A model generated the notes under the pieces. It had not been told where the DNA came from, ran no database searches, and saw nothing but the letters and a program-made list of their open reading frames with translations. 64,000 nucleotides of DNA from Actinoplanes auranticolor (GTDB lineage Bacteria; Actinomycetota; Actinomycetes; Mycobacteriales; Micromonosporaceae), in contig NZ_BOQL01000058.1 of the NCBI RefSeq assembly GCF_018332655.1, positions 1 through 64,000 on the forward strand. The letters are read 5' to 3'. The stretch's first letter is position 1, and every line of letters starts with the position of its first letter. Of the stretch, positions 16,519 to 24,102 are shown piece by piece. Made by a program: the position numbers and the translations under genes.

Positions 16519-17067
16519 TCAGGTCTGCTCTCGCTGAGCGAAGCGCAACACATTCCCGTACGGGTCGATCAGCTGCATCGTCGGGCCACCCGGAGCGTCG
16601 GCGTCAACGCCCGGCCGCTGGGCCGCTCCAGGACGGGACAGCAGCTCGTCGTGCAGTGCGTAGACGTCGGCGACCGGGAACCACACGACACCGTGCGGAC
16701 TGCCGTCGCCATGGTGCTCGGACAAGTGCAGTACGGCTCCGGACCGCGAGACCTGCACGTACCACGGCGTGCCGGGCTCGAACTGGTGCCGCCAGTCCAC
16801 GGTGAAGCCGAGGTGGCCGACGTAGAAGCGCAGCGCCGCCTCGACCGACATCACGCGCAGCACCGGTACTCCGGGCGCGATGTCGGGCCAGGCCGGCCTC
16901 GGACCGGCATCCTTCGATCCGGCCAGGACGTTCCAATCCCTCGCGCCGTGCTGGTGGGCGACGAGCTCCAGGGCGAGGCTGTGCGTGACGGTGATGCCCG
17001 CTGCGGCGAGGTCGCCGCGCAGCAGCTTGGCGAGGGCCTTGGCCCGCGCGACTCCGATGGTGGTCAT
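16519..17067 (-). CDS. Glyoxalase/bleomycin-resistance superfamily protein
   Basis: The 182-residue protein has an N-terminal helical segment (1-60: ARAKALAKLLRGDLAAAGIT, then LELVAHQHGARDWNVLAG) found in a glyoxalase-superfamily subgroup, then a VOC domain (about 75-180) with PVLRVMSVEAALRFYVGHLGF and the closing DPYGNVLRF strand. VOC proteins bind metals or small molecules. The substrate is unknown. GGAAGG five bases before ATG 17067 fixes the start and excludes longer readings. Confidence 0.8.
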   Translation of the reverse strand: MTTIGVARAKALAKLLRGDLAAAGITVTHSLALELVAHQHGARDWNVLAGSKDAGPRPAWPDIAPGVPVLRVMSVEAALRFYVGHLGFTVDWRHQFEPGTPWYVQVSRSGAVLHLSEHHGDGSPHGVVWFPVADVYALHDELLSRPGAAQRPGVDADAPGGPTMQLIDPYGNVLRFAQREQT

Positions 17068-17293
17068 GGTGGCCTTCCGAGCGGCACGTTTCCCGCCGAG
17101 GCTCGCATTGTCGGCCGGTGCCGCGACCGGGAAGCCGGCACGGAAACCCCGCGATGCGTTCACCATGACCCCGGTCGGGGCGCGAGCGGCCGGCCGCACC
17201 TGCCACCCACACCATAAGCCACCGTCGCTGGATCCGAAGGGTCACGTCGGTGGGGAATCGGCGGGATCCGGCCCCGGCGGGCGGCCCGGCAGC

Positions 17294-17299
17294 TAGCGT
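17294..17299 (+). promoter_or_regulatory. -10 hexamer TAGCGT 6 bp before a GTG start
   Basis: TAGCGT ends 6 bp before GTG 17306 (9 bp before the adjacent GTG 17309) with no Shine-Dalgarno: probable leaderless mRNA. Confidence 0.4.
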
Positions 17300-17305
17300 T
17301 CCCGG

Positions 17306-17812
17306 GTGGTGATCTCGCGTCGGATGTTGCTGCTGCTCGACGTCATGTGTGTGGCCGGCGTCGGCTGGGCCGGCGTGCTCATCGGCGCCCTGATCCGCGG
17401 GGAGCGGCTGGTGCCGACCACCGTGGCGGTCGTGGTCGCCGGGGTACTCGTGCTGCCGGGCTTCACCGCCGGGGTCCTCACCAACCGGCGGGTCGTGCGG
17501 GGCCGGCAGCCGCAGAGCGGGTGGGTGCGGTCCGTCTGGTCGCCGCCCGAGCTGCCGCGGTGGGGGCTGACCCTCACCGGCATGGTGTTCTTCGCCTTCT
17601 GGTTCGCCGGGATCAGCGCGATCGCCGGGATGAGTCAGGAGATCCCCGCCGGGGACACCGCCGCCGCGCGGCGCCAGGTCGACCACCAGCAGCGGTTCGC
17701 GCTCGGGGTGCTCGGCGGGGTCGGCGCCGGCGGCACCGCGCTGGCCGCCGCGTCGTTGCTGCGGGTACGCCGCACTGCCCGCACCGGACAGCCGCAGACG
17801 ACCTCACGCTGA
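17306..17812 (+). CDS. Integral membrane protein of unknown function
   Basis: The 168-residue protein has four predicted membrane helices (about 7-28, 36-58, 88-108, 130-152), a cytoplasmic loop with RRVVRGRQPQSGWVRSVWSPPELP and a basic C-terminal tail. I do not recognise the family. It is a stand-alone gene with a probable leaderless start, converging on the CBS-domain gene across a region holding a promoter-like site and a strong stem-loop. Confidence 0.65.
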   Translation: MVISRRMLLLLDVMCVAGVGWAGVLIGALIRGERLVPTTVAVVVAGVLVLPGFTAGVLTNRRVVRGRQPQSGWVRSVWSPPELPRWGLTLTGMVFFAFWFAGISAIAGMSQEIPAGDTAAARRQVDHQQRFALGVLGGVGAGGTALAAASLLRVRRTARTGQPQTTSR

Positions 17813-17840
17813 GCCGCCGGGGCCGGCGATGCCCCGCGTG

Positions 17841-17934
17841 TTGACAAGTGGTTATATCTGCATGCTTCTATGAAGCGTGTCGTCTGACATCGTTGTCACA
17901 TGGAGGGCAGGTCGGATGTGACCGCCTGACAGCC
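17841..17934 (+). ncRNA. Candidate small transcript between convergent genes
   Basis: TTGACA at 17841-17846 and an AT-rich stretch with TTCTAT at 17866-17871 resemble a promoter in an otherwise very GC-rich stretch, although the spacing (19 bp) is long. An inverted repeat CTTC-TAT-GAAG (17865-17875) overlaps the -10. Only very short ORFs follow before the strong hairpin at 17935-17973. A short terminated RNA of about 100 nt is possible; no known family is recognised. Confidence 0.25.
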
Positions 17935-17973
17935 CCCGGGGTGGGGGTCGGGTCCCGCGCCCCCCACCCCGGG
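17935..17973. terminator. GC-rich stem-loop between convergent genes
   Basis: CCCGGGGTGGGGG (17935-17947) pairs perfectly with CCCCCACCCCGGG (17961-17973), a 13-bp stem with a 13-nt loop. Placed between two convergent genes, it probably ends transcription from both sides. No U-tract follows. Confidence 0.6.
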
Positions 17974-17982
17974 CCAGGCCGA

Positions 17983-18396
17983 TCAGGAGGTGACGGCGTC
18001 GATCAGGTCGCCGACCGGGCGGTCGGGCAGGGCCTTGGCGACGTCGGCGATCGCGACGATGCCGACCAGCTGGTGGCCGTCGATCACCGGCAGCCGGCGT
18101 ACCTTGTGCTCGGACATCGTGCGCAGGATCTCGGCCGCGTCGTCGTCCGCGCCGATCGTGACGGGCTTGCCCTGGGCCAGCTCACCGGCCGTGCAGTCGG
18201 CCGGGTTGCGGTCCTTGGCCACGACCTTCACGACGATGTCGCGGTCGGTGATCATGCCCTTGAGACGGTTGTCCTCGCCGCAGATGGGCAGCGAGCCGAC
18301 GTCGAGGTCGGCCATCTTGCGGGCGGCCTCGGCCAGGTTCTCCTTCTCACCGATGCAGGTCACGTCGGGGGTCATCATCTCGCGTGCGGTGGTCAT
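17983..18396 (-). CDS. Two-CBS-domain protein
   Basis: The 137-residue protein consists of a CBS pair: TAREMMTPDVTCIGEKENLAEA...VGSLPICGEDNRLKGMITDRDIV (1-57) and a second repeat ending VRRLPVIDGHQLVGIVAIADV (about 75-125). Stand-alone CBS pairs bind adenine nucleotides or related ligands and are common stress or dormancy proteins in actinobacteria. It shares a strand with the NAD(P)H-hydrate dehydratase gene, 44 bp apart. Confidence 0.9.
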   Translation of the reverse strand: MTTAREMMTPDVTCIGEKENLAEAARKMADLDVGSLPICGEDNRLKGMITDRDIVVKVVAKDRNPADCTAGELAQGKPVTIGADDDAAEILRTMSEHKVRRLPVIDGHQLVGIVAIADVAKALPDRPVGDLIDAVTS

Positions 18397-18440
18397 CGGG
18401 GTTCTCCCTTCGCTCGGTGGATGTCTTCGGCGTACCCGCC

Positions 18441-19286
18441 TCAGACCGTGGCAATCGTGTATGCGACCTCGTCGACGAGTTCGCGGGCCAGAAAGCCGGT
18501 GCGCCCGAACCGCGGAGCCAGGCGCTGACCGCTGACCGCGTGCGCGAACGCCCCCCAGCAGGCCGCCTGGGCCGGGTCGGCACCGCGGCCGAGCAGGCCC
18601 GCCACGATCCCCGCGCGCACGTCGCCGCTGCCCGAGGTGCCCAGGCCCACGTCGCCGCTCTCCTCGCGCCAGCGACCGCCGTCCGCGGTGGCGATGTGCC
18701 CGAACAGGCTGACCGTGGCCTGGTAGCGCTCGGCCAGGTTGGCGGCCTCGGCGGCCAGGTCGTCGCCCGGCTCGCGCCCGAGCAGCCGCTCGGCCTCGGT
18801 GACGTTCGGCGTCAGCACCACCCGGGCGGACCGGCCGGCCAGCAGATCCTGCTCCTTGCTCAGAGCGCCGAGGGCGTACGCGTCCAGCACCATCGCCGTG
18901 TCCTTGCCGACCGCGTCCAGGACGGCGTGCAGCAGCCGCGAGGTGACGTCGATGTCGTCGAGACCGGGACCGACCGCCACCACATCGGCGTTCGCCGCGA
19001 GCTGCTCCAGCTCGTCCTGGTTCTCGCCCAGCCCGACGACCTTGGCCTCGGGTACGGCGATGCTCAGCGCGCTCACCGTGGACGGCTCGACCGCGAGCTG
19101 CAGGCGCCCGGCCCCGGCCCGCAGCGCCGCGACACCGGCCAGCAGCACGGCGCCCGGCGTCGACCGTGACCCGCCCACGACCAGCACCGTGCCGCGCGCT
19201 TCCTTGCCGCCCTGCGGATCGGGCAACGGCCAGTCGCGCAGCACCTGCGGCGTGATGACCCGTTCGGCCTCAGACGGGCTCGGCAT
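18441..19286 (-). CDS. nnrD: ADP-dependent NAD(P)H-hydrate dehydratase
   Basis: This enzyme repairs damaged (hydrated) NADH and NADPH. The 281-residue protein matches the C-terminal YjeF/ribokinase-like domain: GTVLVVGGSRSTPGAVLLAGVAALRAGAG (about 32-60), VLTPNVTEAERLLG and GTSGSGDVRAGIVAGLL with the catalytic Asp of the GxGD motif (GSGD here). The epimerase half found in fused NnrE-D proteins is missing. The start overlaps the end of the upstream phosphatase gene by 17 bp, so they are probably one operon. Confidence 0.85.
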   Translation of the reverse strand: MPSPSEAERVITPQVLRDWPLPDPQGGKEARGTVLVVGGSRSTPGAVLLAGVAALRAGAGRLQLAVEPSTVSALSIAVPEAKVVGLGENQDELEQLAANADVVAVGPGLDDIDVTSRLLHAVLDAVGKDTAMVLDAYALGALSKEQDLLAGRSARVVLTPNVTEAERLLGREPGDDLAAEAANLAERYQATVSLFGHIATADGGRWREESGDVGLGTSGSGDVRAGIVAGLLGRGADPAQAACWGAFAHAVSGQRLAPRFGRTGFLARELVDEVAYTIATV

Positions 19287-19998
19287 TGACGTCCTCCTGC
19301 CGGGTGGGCGGCGCGCCTTCCTGGTGCAGGTGGGCGACCGAGTTGAACAGCTCCGGGCGCAGCACGTCGTCGCCGCGGCGCCAGGTGCTGATCGAGCAGT
19401 TCGCGACCGTGGTGGCGTGCGCGACCTCCATCAGCTCGGCCTCGCTCAGCGACTCGGCGAGATACCGCACGAGCAGCACGGTGGCCTCGTGACCGAACAG
19501 CAGGACCCGGCCCCCGGGATGGTCCTGGCGCAGCTCGCGCAGCAGGGCCCGCAGGCGCAGCAGCACGTCGACCCAGGACTCCCCGCCCGGTGGCCGGTAG
19601 TAGAACTTGCCGTGCCGGGCACGGCGGGCGTACTCCTCGGGCAACCGGGCCTCCACGCCCCGGCCGGTCAGCAGGTCCAGCACGCCCAGCTCCCGGTCGC
19701 GCAGGCGCTCGTCGACCACCGCGGGAATGCCGGTGCCGGCCAGCGCCAGCTCGGCGGTCTGCCGGGTCCGCAGGTACGGCGAGACGATCGCCACCTGCGG
19801 CCGTTCGCCGGGACTCAGCCCGCTCAGCCAACTGCCCACCGCCTCGGCCTGCTCCCGGCCGGTCGGCGACAGAGGCACGTCGGCATCGCGTTCCGGGATG
19901 TCGATGGCCTCCAGCCCACCGGTCTCGGCGTCCTGTGCGATCACGTTTCCGGTGCTCTGGCCATGACGGATGACGCCCAGCCACTGCAGTTGCTCCAT
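19270..19998 (-). CDS. Histidine phosphatase superfamily protein
   Basis: The 242-residue protein has the RHG catalytic motif at 11-13 (VIRHGQSTGN), a second conserved Arg/Glu region (SPYLRTRQTAEL...RELGVLDLLTGRG) and LLFGHEATV with the second catalytic His. This is the phosphoglycerate-mutase-like fold. The substrate is not predictable. ATG 19998 follows an AAGAGG site. It is cotranscribed with nnrD and possibly the CBS gene. Confidence 0.85.
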   Translation of the reverse strand: MEQLQWLGVIRHGQSTGNVIAQDAETGGLEAIDIPERDADVPLSPTGREQAEAVGSWLSGLSPGERPQVAIVSPYLRTRQTAELALAGTGIPAVVDERLRDRELGVLDLLTGRGVEARLPEEYARRARHGKFYYRPPGGESWVDVLLRLRALLRELRQDHPGGRVLLFGHEATVLLVRYLAESLSEAELMEVAHATTVANCSISTWRRGDDVLRPELFNSVAHLHQEGAPPTRQEDVNAEPV

Positions 19999-20138
19999 GG
20001 CCAGCCTCTTACCCGGCCGGGGGTGAGGACTACCACCCACAATGAGGCCACCCCCGGCCGTCGCGTCCGGCAGCCCTGGCCCGTTAGGAGGGAGGCAAGG
20101 TCCACGGCGCGGACCTCGCGCTGGCTACCGGAGGTATC

Positions 20139-20882
20139 GTGACTGACAACCAGATCAAGGCGCGGGTCAAAGCGGTGCTCAACGGCACGGCCGCGGACAC
20201 CGCCACCTCGGAACATCCGATGGTCGTGCCCGGCGGCCCGCTGCACCCGGACCACGCGTTGCAGGTGCTGACCCTGGCCCAGCGCACGGCCGAGGAACAC
20301 GTCGCGATAGCCAAACGCCAGGCGGACAAGATCCGCTCCGACGCCCAGGCCGCCTCCGACCAGTCGGCCCGCGACGCCCAGGTGCACGCGCACAACGTGC
20401 GCTGCGAGGCCGACAAGGTGCTGGCCGAGGCGCGAGCCACCTCGGAGCAGGCCGCCCGCGACGCCCGGCTGCGTGCCGACGACGCCAAGCACAACGCCGA
20501 CCAGATCCTGGCCGCGGCCAAGGACGAGGCCGCGGCGATCGTCGGCGACGCGCAGGGCCACGCGGAGCAGCTCAAGCTGCAGGCCCAGCAGCGTTACGAG
20601 GACTCCGTGGGCAGCCTGATCGCCAAGCGCGAGGCACTGCAGCAGCAGATAGAGGCGCTGGAGCACTTCGACCGCGAGTACCGGGCCCGGCTGACCACGT
20701 TCATGCAGGGCCAGCTGCGCGCGCTCTGGGTCGACCGGCCGCAGGTGGGCACCGATCTCCAGGCCCCGGTGACCGGTTCCGGCGGGCCCGAGAACGCCTC
20801 CGGCGAGGAAGGCGACGCCCCGGAGCAGGCGGGCGACAGCGCCGCGGAAGCCGGTCCCGGCGAGCCGCGGGACGAGGACTGA
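20139..20882 (+). CDS. DivIVA-like coiled-coil protein
   Basis: This 247-residue protein starts at GTG 20139 after a GGAGG site. A short N-terminal region leads to a continuous Ala/Gln/Glu/Arg-rich coiled coil (about 40-185), then LEHFDREYRARLTTFMQGQLRAL, the segment that closes many actinobacterial DivIVA/Scy-related cytoskeletal proteins, and an acidic disordered tail. Such proteins act at growing poles or septa. The canonical DivIVA N-terminal membrane-binding motif is not seen, so it is a relative and probably not Wag31 itself. Confidence 0.7.
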   Translation: MTDNQIKARVKAVLNGTAADTATSEHPMVVPGGPLHPDHALQVLTLAQRTAEEHVAIAKRQADKIRSDAQAASDQSARDAQVHAHNVRCEADKVLAEARATSEQAARDARLRADDAKHNADQILAAAKDEAAAIVGDAQGHAEQLKLQAQQRYEDSVGSLIAKREALQQQIEALEHFDREYRARLTTFMQGQLRALWVDRPQVGTDLQAPVTGSGGPENASGEEGDAPEQAGDSAAEAGPGEPRDED

Positions 20883-20896
20883 CCCGACGTTCGGAT

Positions 20897-20964
20897 GATC
20901 GGCCTTCGCCGGGCGGATCCTTCTCGATTCGCGTCCGATCGTTCTCGTCTTGCGAAGGCCGATC
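20897..20964. promoter_or_regulatory. Perfect 13-bp inverted repeat upstream of the ABC operon
   Basis: GATCGGCCTTCGC (20897-20909) is repeated inverted as GCGAAGGCCGATC (20952-20964) with a 42-bp spacer. It lies after the DivIVA-like gene and 38 bp before the solute-binding protein start. It may be a long-loop terminator or paired operators for the sugar operon. Confidence 0.45.
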
Positions 20965-21002
20965 TGTGGACTCGCGGCGAAGCGCGGCGGGAGGCTCCAG
21001 TC

Positions 21003-22307
21003 ATGACACTGACCCGACGCGCTCTGTTGAGCGGTACGGCCGCCGCGGCGGCCCTCGGGCTGACCGGGTGCAGTGGCGTGACGCCGGGGCGCGACACCAG
21101 GGGGTCGCTCGACTACTGGAACCTGTTCGGCGGCGGCGACGGCGTCCGGATGACCCAGATGCTCGACGCGTTCCGGACCGCCAACCCGCGCGTCACGCTC
21201 AGCGCGGTCACCCTGGCCTGGGGCAATCCGTACTACACGAAGCTGGCGCTGGCCACGCTCGGCGACAAGCCGCCGGACGTCGCCATCTCGCACCTGACCC
21301 GGATGAAGACGCTGGTCAGCTCGGGTCTGCTGGAGGAGCTGCGGCCCGCGGACCTGGCCCGGCACGGCATCAGCGCCGACCTGTTCACCCCGCGGGCCTG
21401 GCAGGCCGGGCTGGTCGAGGGCAAGGCGTACGCGATCCCGATCGACACCCACCCGTTCGTCATGTTCTACAACACCGACATCTGCGAGAAGGCGGGACTG
21501 CTGGACTCGTCCGGGGCGCTGGCCCCGCTGGACAGCCCGGAGAAGTTCACCGAGGCGATGCGCAAGGCCAAAGAGGCCTCCGGCGCGTACGGCGGGGTGG
21601 TGACGATCAACAACGACACCTCGACCCCGTGGCGGATCTTCCAGTCGCTCTACAGTCAGCTGGGCGGCGAGGTCCTGGCCGACGAGGGCCGCCGGGTGGT
21701 GCTCGACGACGCCAAGGCGAGCCAGGTGCTGACCTTCCTGCAGTCGCTGACCAGGTCGGGCCTGTTCCCCGCGGGCAGCGACTACCAGGGCTCCATCGCC
21801 ACGTTCGCCAACGGCCAGGCCGGCTTCTACTTCCAGGGCGAGTGGGAGATCTCCACCTTCCAGACCGCCAAGATGCCGTTCTCCATGACGCTGTTCCCCA
21901 ATGTCTTCGGCGGCGACCGGTACGCCGTGCAGGCCGACTCGCACACCCTGGTCATCCCGCGCCGGCCGGACCAGGACCAGGCCGGTCTCGACCGCTCGCT
22001 GCTGCTGGTGCGCTCGATGCTGGACCAGAGCAAGACCTGGGCCGAGGGCGGGCACGTGCCGGCCTGGCTGCCGTTCCGGGAAAGCGCCGAGTACCGGGCC
22101 ATGACGCCGCAGTCCAACTACTCCGCGGCCGCCGACGCCGCCGTCTACGACGCGGAGGGCTGGTACTCCGGTTCCGGCTCCAACTTCGAGATCGTCATGG
22201 GTTCCGCCGTCGCCACCGTCCTCGGCGGCCAGCAGTCCCCGGCTGACGCGATCTCTCAGATGCGCGGCCAGCTGCTGAACCTGTCCAAGACCGCGTCACC
22301 CATCTGA
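21003..22307 (+). CDS. ABC transporter sugar-binding lipoprotein
   Basis: This is the extracellular solute-binding protein of a carbohydrate ABC importer. The 434-residue precursor has a TRRALL leader and lipobox LTGC (Cys23), so it is lipid-anchored, possibly via Tat. The mature protein has the family-1 binding-protein pattern (SLDYWNLFGGGDGVRMTQML, AYAIPIDTHPFVMFYN, ANGQAGFYFQGEWE). A ribosome site GGGAGG precedes ATG 21003. It is the first gene of an operon with two permeases and a GH51 enzyme, so arabinosides are the likely ligand. No ATPase gene is included; a shared MsiK-type ATPase encoded elsewhere is the usual solution. Confidence 0.9.
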   Translation: MTLTRRALLSGTAAAAALGLTGCSGVTPGRDTRGSLDYWNLFGGGDGVRMTQMLDAFRTANPRVTLSAVTLAWGNPYYTKLALATLGDKPPDVAISHLTRMKTLVSSGLLEELRPADLARHGISADLFTPRAWQAGLVEGKAYAIPIDTHPFVMFYNTDICEKAGLLDSSGALAPLDSPEKFTEAMRKAKEASGAYGGVVTINNDTSTPWRIFQSLYSQLGGEVLADEGRRVVLDDAKASQVLTFLQSLTRSGLFPAGSDYQGSIATFANGQAGFYFQGEWEISTFQTAKMPFSMTLFPNVFGGDRYAVQADSHTLVIPRRPDQDQAGLDRSLLLVRSMLDQSKTWAEGGHVPAWLPFRESAEYRAMTPQSNYSAAADAAVYDAEGWYSGSGSNFEIVMGSAVATVLGGQQSPADAISQMRGQLLNLSKTASPI

Positions 22308-22318
22308 GGGGGTGCCTG

Positions 22319-23254
22319 GTGACCACCGAGACCGTCGTACGCCCCCGCCCCGCGACCGAGGACGGGCCGCCACCGGAGCAACGACCCGGCACCGGCCTGC
22401 CCGCCCTGGGTTTCCTGGCGCCGTTCCTGGTGCTGTACCTCGCGTTCATCATCGGCCCGACCATCTACGGCCTGGTGATGAGCTTCTTCGACACCAGCCT
22501 GGTCAAGCCCGGGCTGTCCGGCTTCGCGGGCTTCGGCAACTACACCGAGGCGTTGCAGAGCAGCGACTTCTGGTCGTCGCTGTGGCACACGGTGTGGTTC
22601 ACCGTGCTGACCACTCCCCCGCTGATCGTGCTCGCGTTCGTCTTCGCGCTGCTGGCCGACCGGGCCAAGCGCGGCCGGTGGTTCTTCCGGCTGGCGTTCT
22701 TCGCGCCGTACATCCTGCCCTCGGCCGTGGTGGCGCTGATCTGGATCTTCATCTACACCCCGGGGCTCGGGCTGATCGAGACCGGCCTGCTGAAGATCGG
22801 CCTCACCTCGCCGAACTGGCTCGGCGACCCCAACTGGGCCATGCCGTCGCTGGCGCTGACCACCATCTGGTGGACGCTGGGCTTCAACTTCGTGCTCTAC
22901 CTGGCCGGCCTGCAGGAGATCCCGCGCGACCTCTACGAGGCCTCGGCCATGGACGGCGCCTCGCCGTGGCAGCAGATCCGCAAGATCACCATCCCGATGC
23001 TCGCGCGGACCACCACGCTGGTGGCCGTGCTGCAGGTGATCGCCTCGCTCAAGGTCTTCGACCAGATGTACATCATGACCGCCGGCGGCCCGAACTTCGC
23101 CACCCGCTCGATCCTGCAGTACGTCTACGACGAGGGCTTCACCAACTTCCGGGTCGGCTACGCCGCAGCCGTGTCGATGCTCTTCTTCCTGGTCGTGCTC
23201 ATGGTCTCGGCCGTCTGGTTCGCCATCGTCCGCCGCCAGGAGAAGGGGGTCTGA
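22319..23254 (+). CDS. ABC sugar transporter permease (MalF type)
   Basis: The 311-residue inner-membrane protein has six predicted helices and the EAA loop EASAMDGASPWQQIRKITIP (about 213-232), which contacts the ATPase. The GTG at 22319 lies 11 bp after the stop of the binding-protein gene. It forms the channel with the next gene product. The substrate is inferred from the operon to be an arabinose-containing sugar. Confidence 0.9.
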   Translation: MTTETVVRPRPATEDGPPPEQRPGTGLPALGFLAPFLVLYLAFIIGPTIYGLVMSFFDTSLVKPGLSGFAGFGNYTEALQSSDFWSSLWHTVWFTVLTTPPLIVLAFVFALLADRAKRGRWFFRLAFFAPYILPSAVVALIWIFIYTPGLGLIETGLLKIGLTSPNWLGDPNWAMPSLALTTIWWTLGFNFVLYLAGLQEIPRDLYEASAMDGASPWQQIRKITIPMLARTTTLVAVLQVIASLKVFDQMYIMTAGGPNFATRSILQYVYDEGFTNFRVGYAAAVSMLFFLVVLMVSAVWFAIVRRQEKGV

Positions 23255-23257
23255 CCC

Positions 23258-24100
23258 ATGACGGATCTCGCCCAGCGGGCGGAGACACGCGTCAAGCTCT
23301 TCAACCGCATCTGCTTCGGCGTGCTGATCGCCTTCGCCCTGCTCTGGCTGGTGCCGCTGGCCTGGGCGCTGGACACCGCACTCAAGCCCAACGCCGAGAC
23401 CACCCGGACCACGTGGGCGATCTCCGACCCGACCCTCGACGCGTTCAGCCGGGTGCTGCGCGACACCGACCTCCTCACCTGGTTCGGCTCCAGCCTGTTC
23501 ATCTCGACGCTGACCGCGGCCGGCACTGTGCTGGTGGCCAGCCTGGCCGCGTACGCGTTGTCCCGGATGCGCTTCCGCTACCGGACCGCGGTCTTCTGGG
23601 TCGTGCTGGCCGGCATCATGATCCCCGGCCAGGTGCTGATCGTGCCCTGGTTCCGCGAGTTCGACGCGCTCGGCCTGCTGAACACGTGGTGGGCGGTGAG
23701 CCTGCCGCAGATCCCCACCGCGATCGCCGTGTTCATCTTCAAGCAGTTCTTCGACGGCCTGCCGCGTGAGCTGGAGGAGGTCGCGCGCATGGACGGCGCC
23801 GGCTACCTGCGGATCTACCGGAAGATCATCATGCCGCTGGCCCGGCCCGCGGTCGCGGCCGTGGCCATCTTCACCTTCGTCACCTCGTGGAACGACCTGC
23901 TGTGGCCGCTGCTGGTGCTGAGCAACCCGGACATCATGACGGTGCCGGTCGGCCTGGCCACGGTGCAGGGGGCCTTCGGCATCCGGTACGCCGACACGAT
24001 GGCGTCGGCTATTCTCGGCGCGATTCCCCTCGTCGCCGTGTTCCTGCTGTTCCAGCGTCATATCGTCGAGGGCATCGCCGGCAGCGGCCTGAAAGGTTGA
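23258..24100 (+). CDS. ABC sugar transporter permease (MalG type)
   Basis: The 280-residue permease has six predicted helices and an EAA loop (EEVARMDGAGYLRIYRKIIMP, about 172-192). The ATG at 23258 is three bases after the previous stop. It pairs with the MalF-type subunit to import the operon's sugar. Confidence 0.9.
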   Translation: MTDLAQRAETRVKLFNRICFGVLIAFALLWLVPLAWALDTALKPNAETTRTTWAISDPTLDAFSRVLRDTDLLTWFGSSLFISTLTAAGTVLVASLAAYALSRMRFRYRTAVFWVVLAGIMIPGQVLIVPWFREFDALGLLNTWWAVSLPQIPTAIAVFIFKQFFDGLPRELEEVARMDGAGYLRIYRKIIMPLARPAVAAVAIFTFVTSWNDLLWPLLVLSNPDIMTVPVGLATVQGAFGIRYADTMASAILGAIPLVAVFLLFQRHIVEGIAGSGLKG

Positions 24101-24102
24101 GC

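Noticed and set aside
19941..22055. 704-codon open frame on the minus strand
   Set aside because: Antisense to the coiled-coil protein and the sugar-binding lipoprotein, both of which have strong motifs and ribosome sites.
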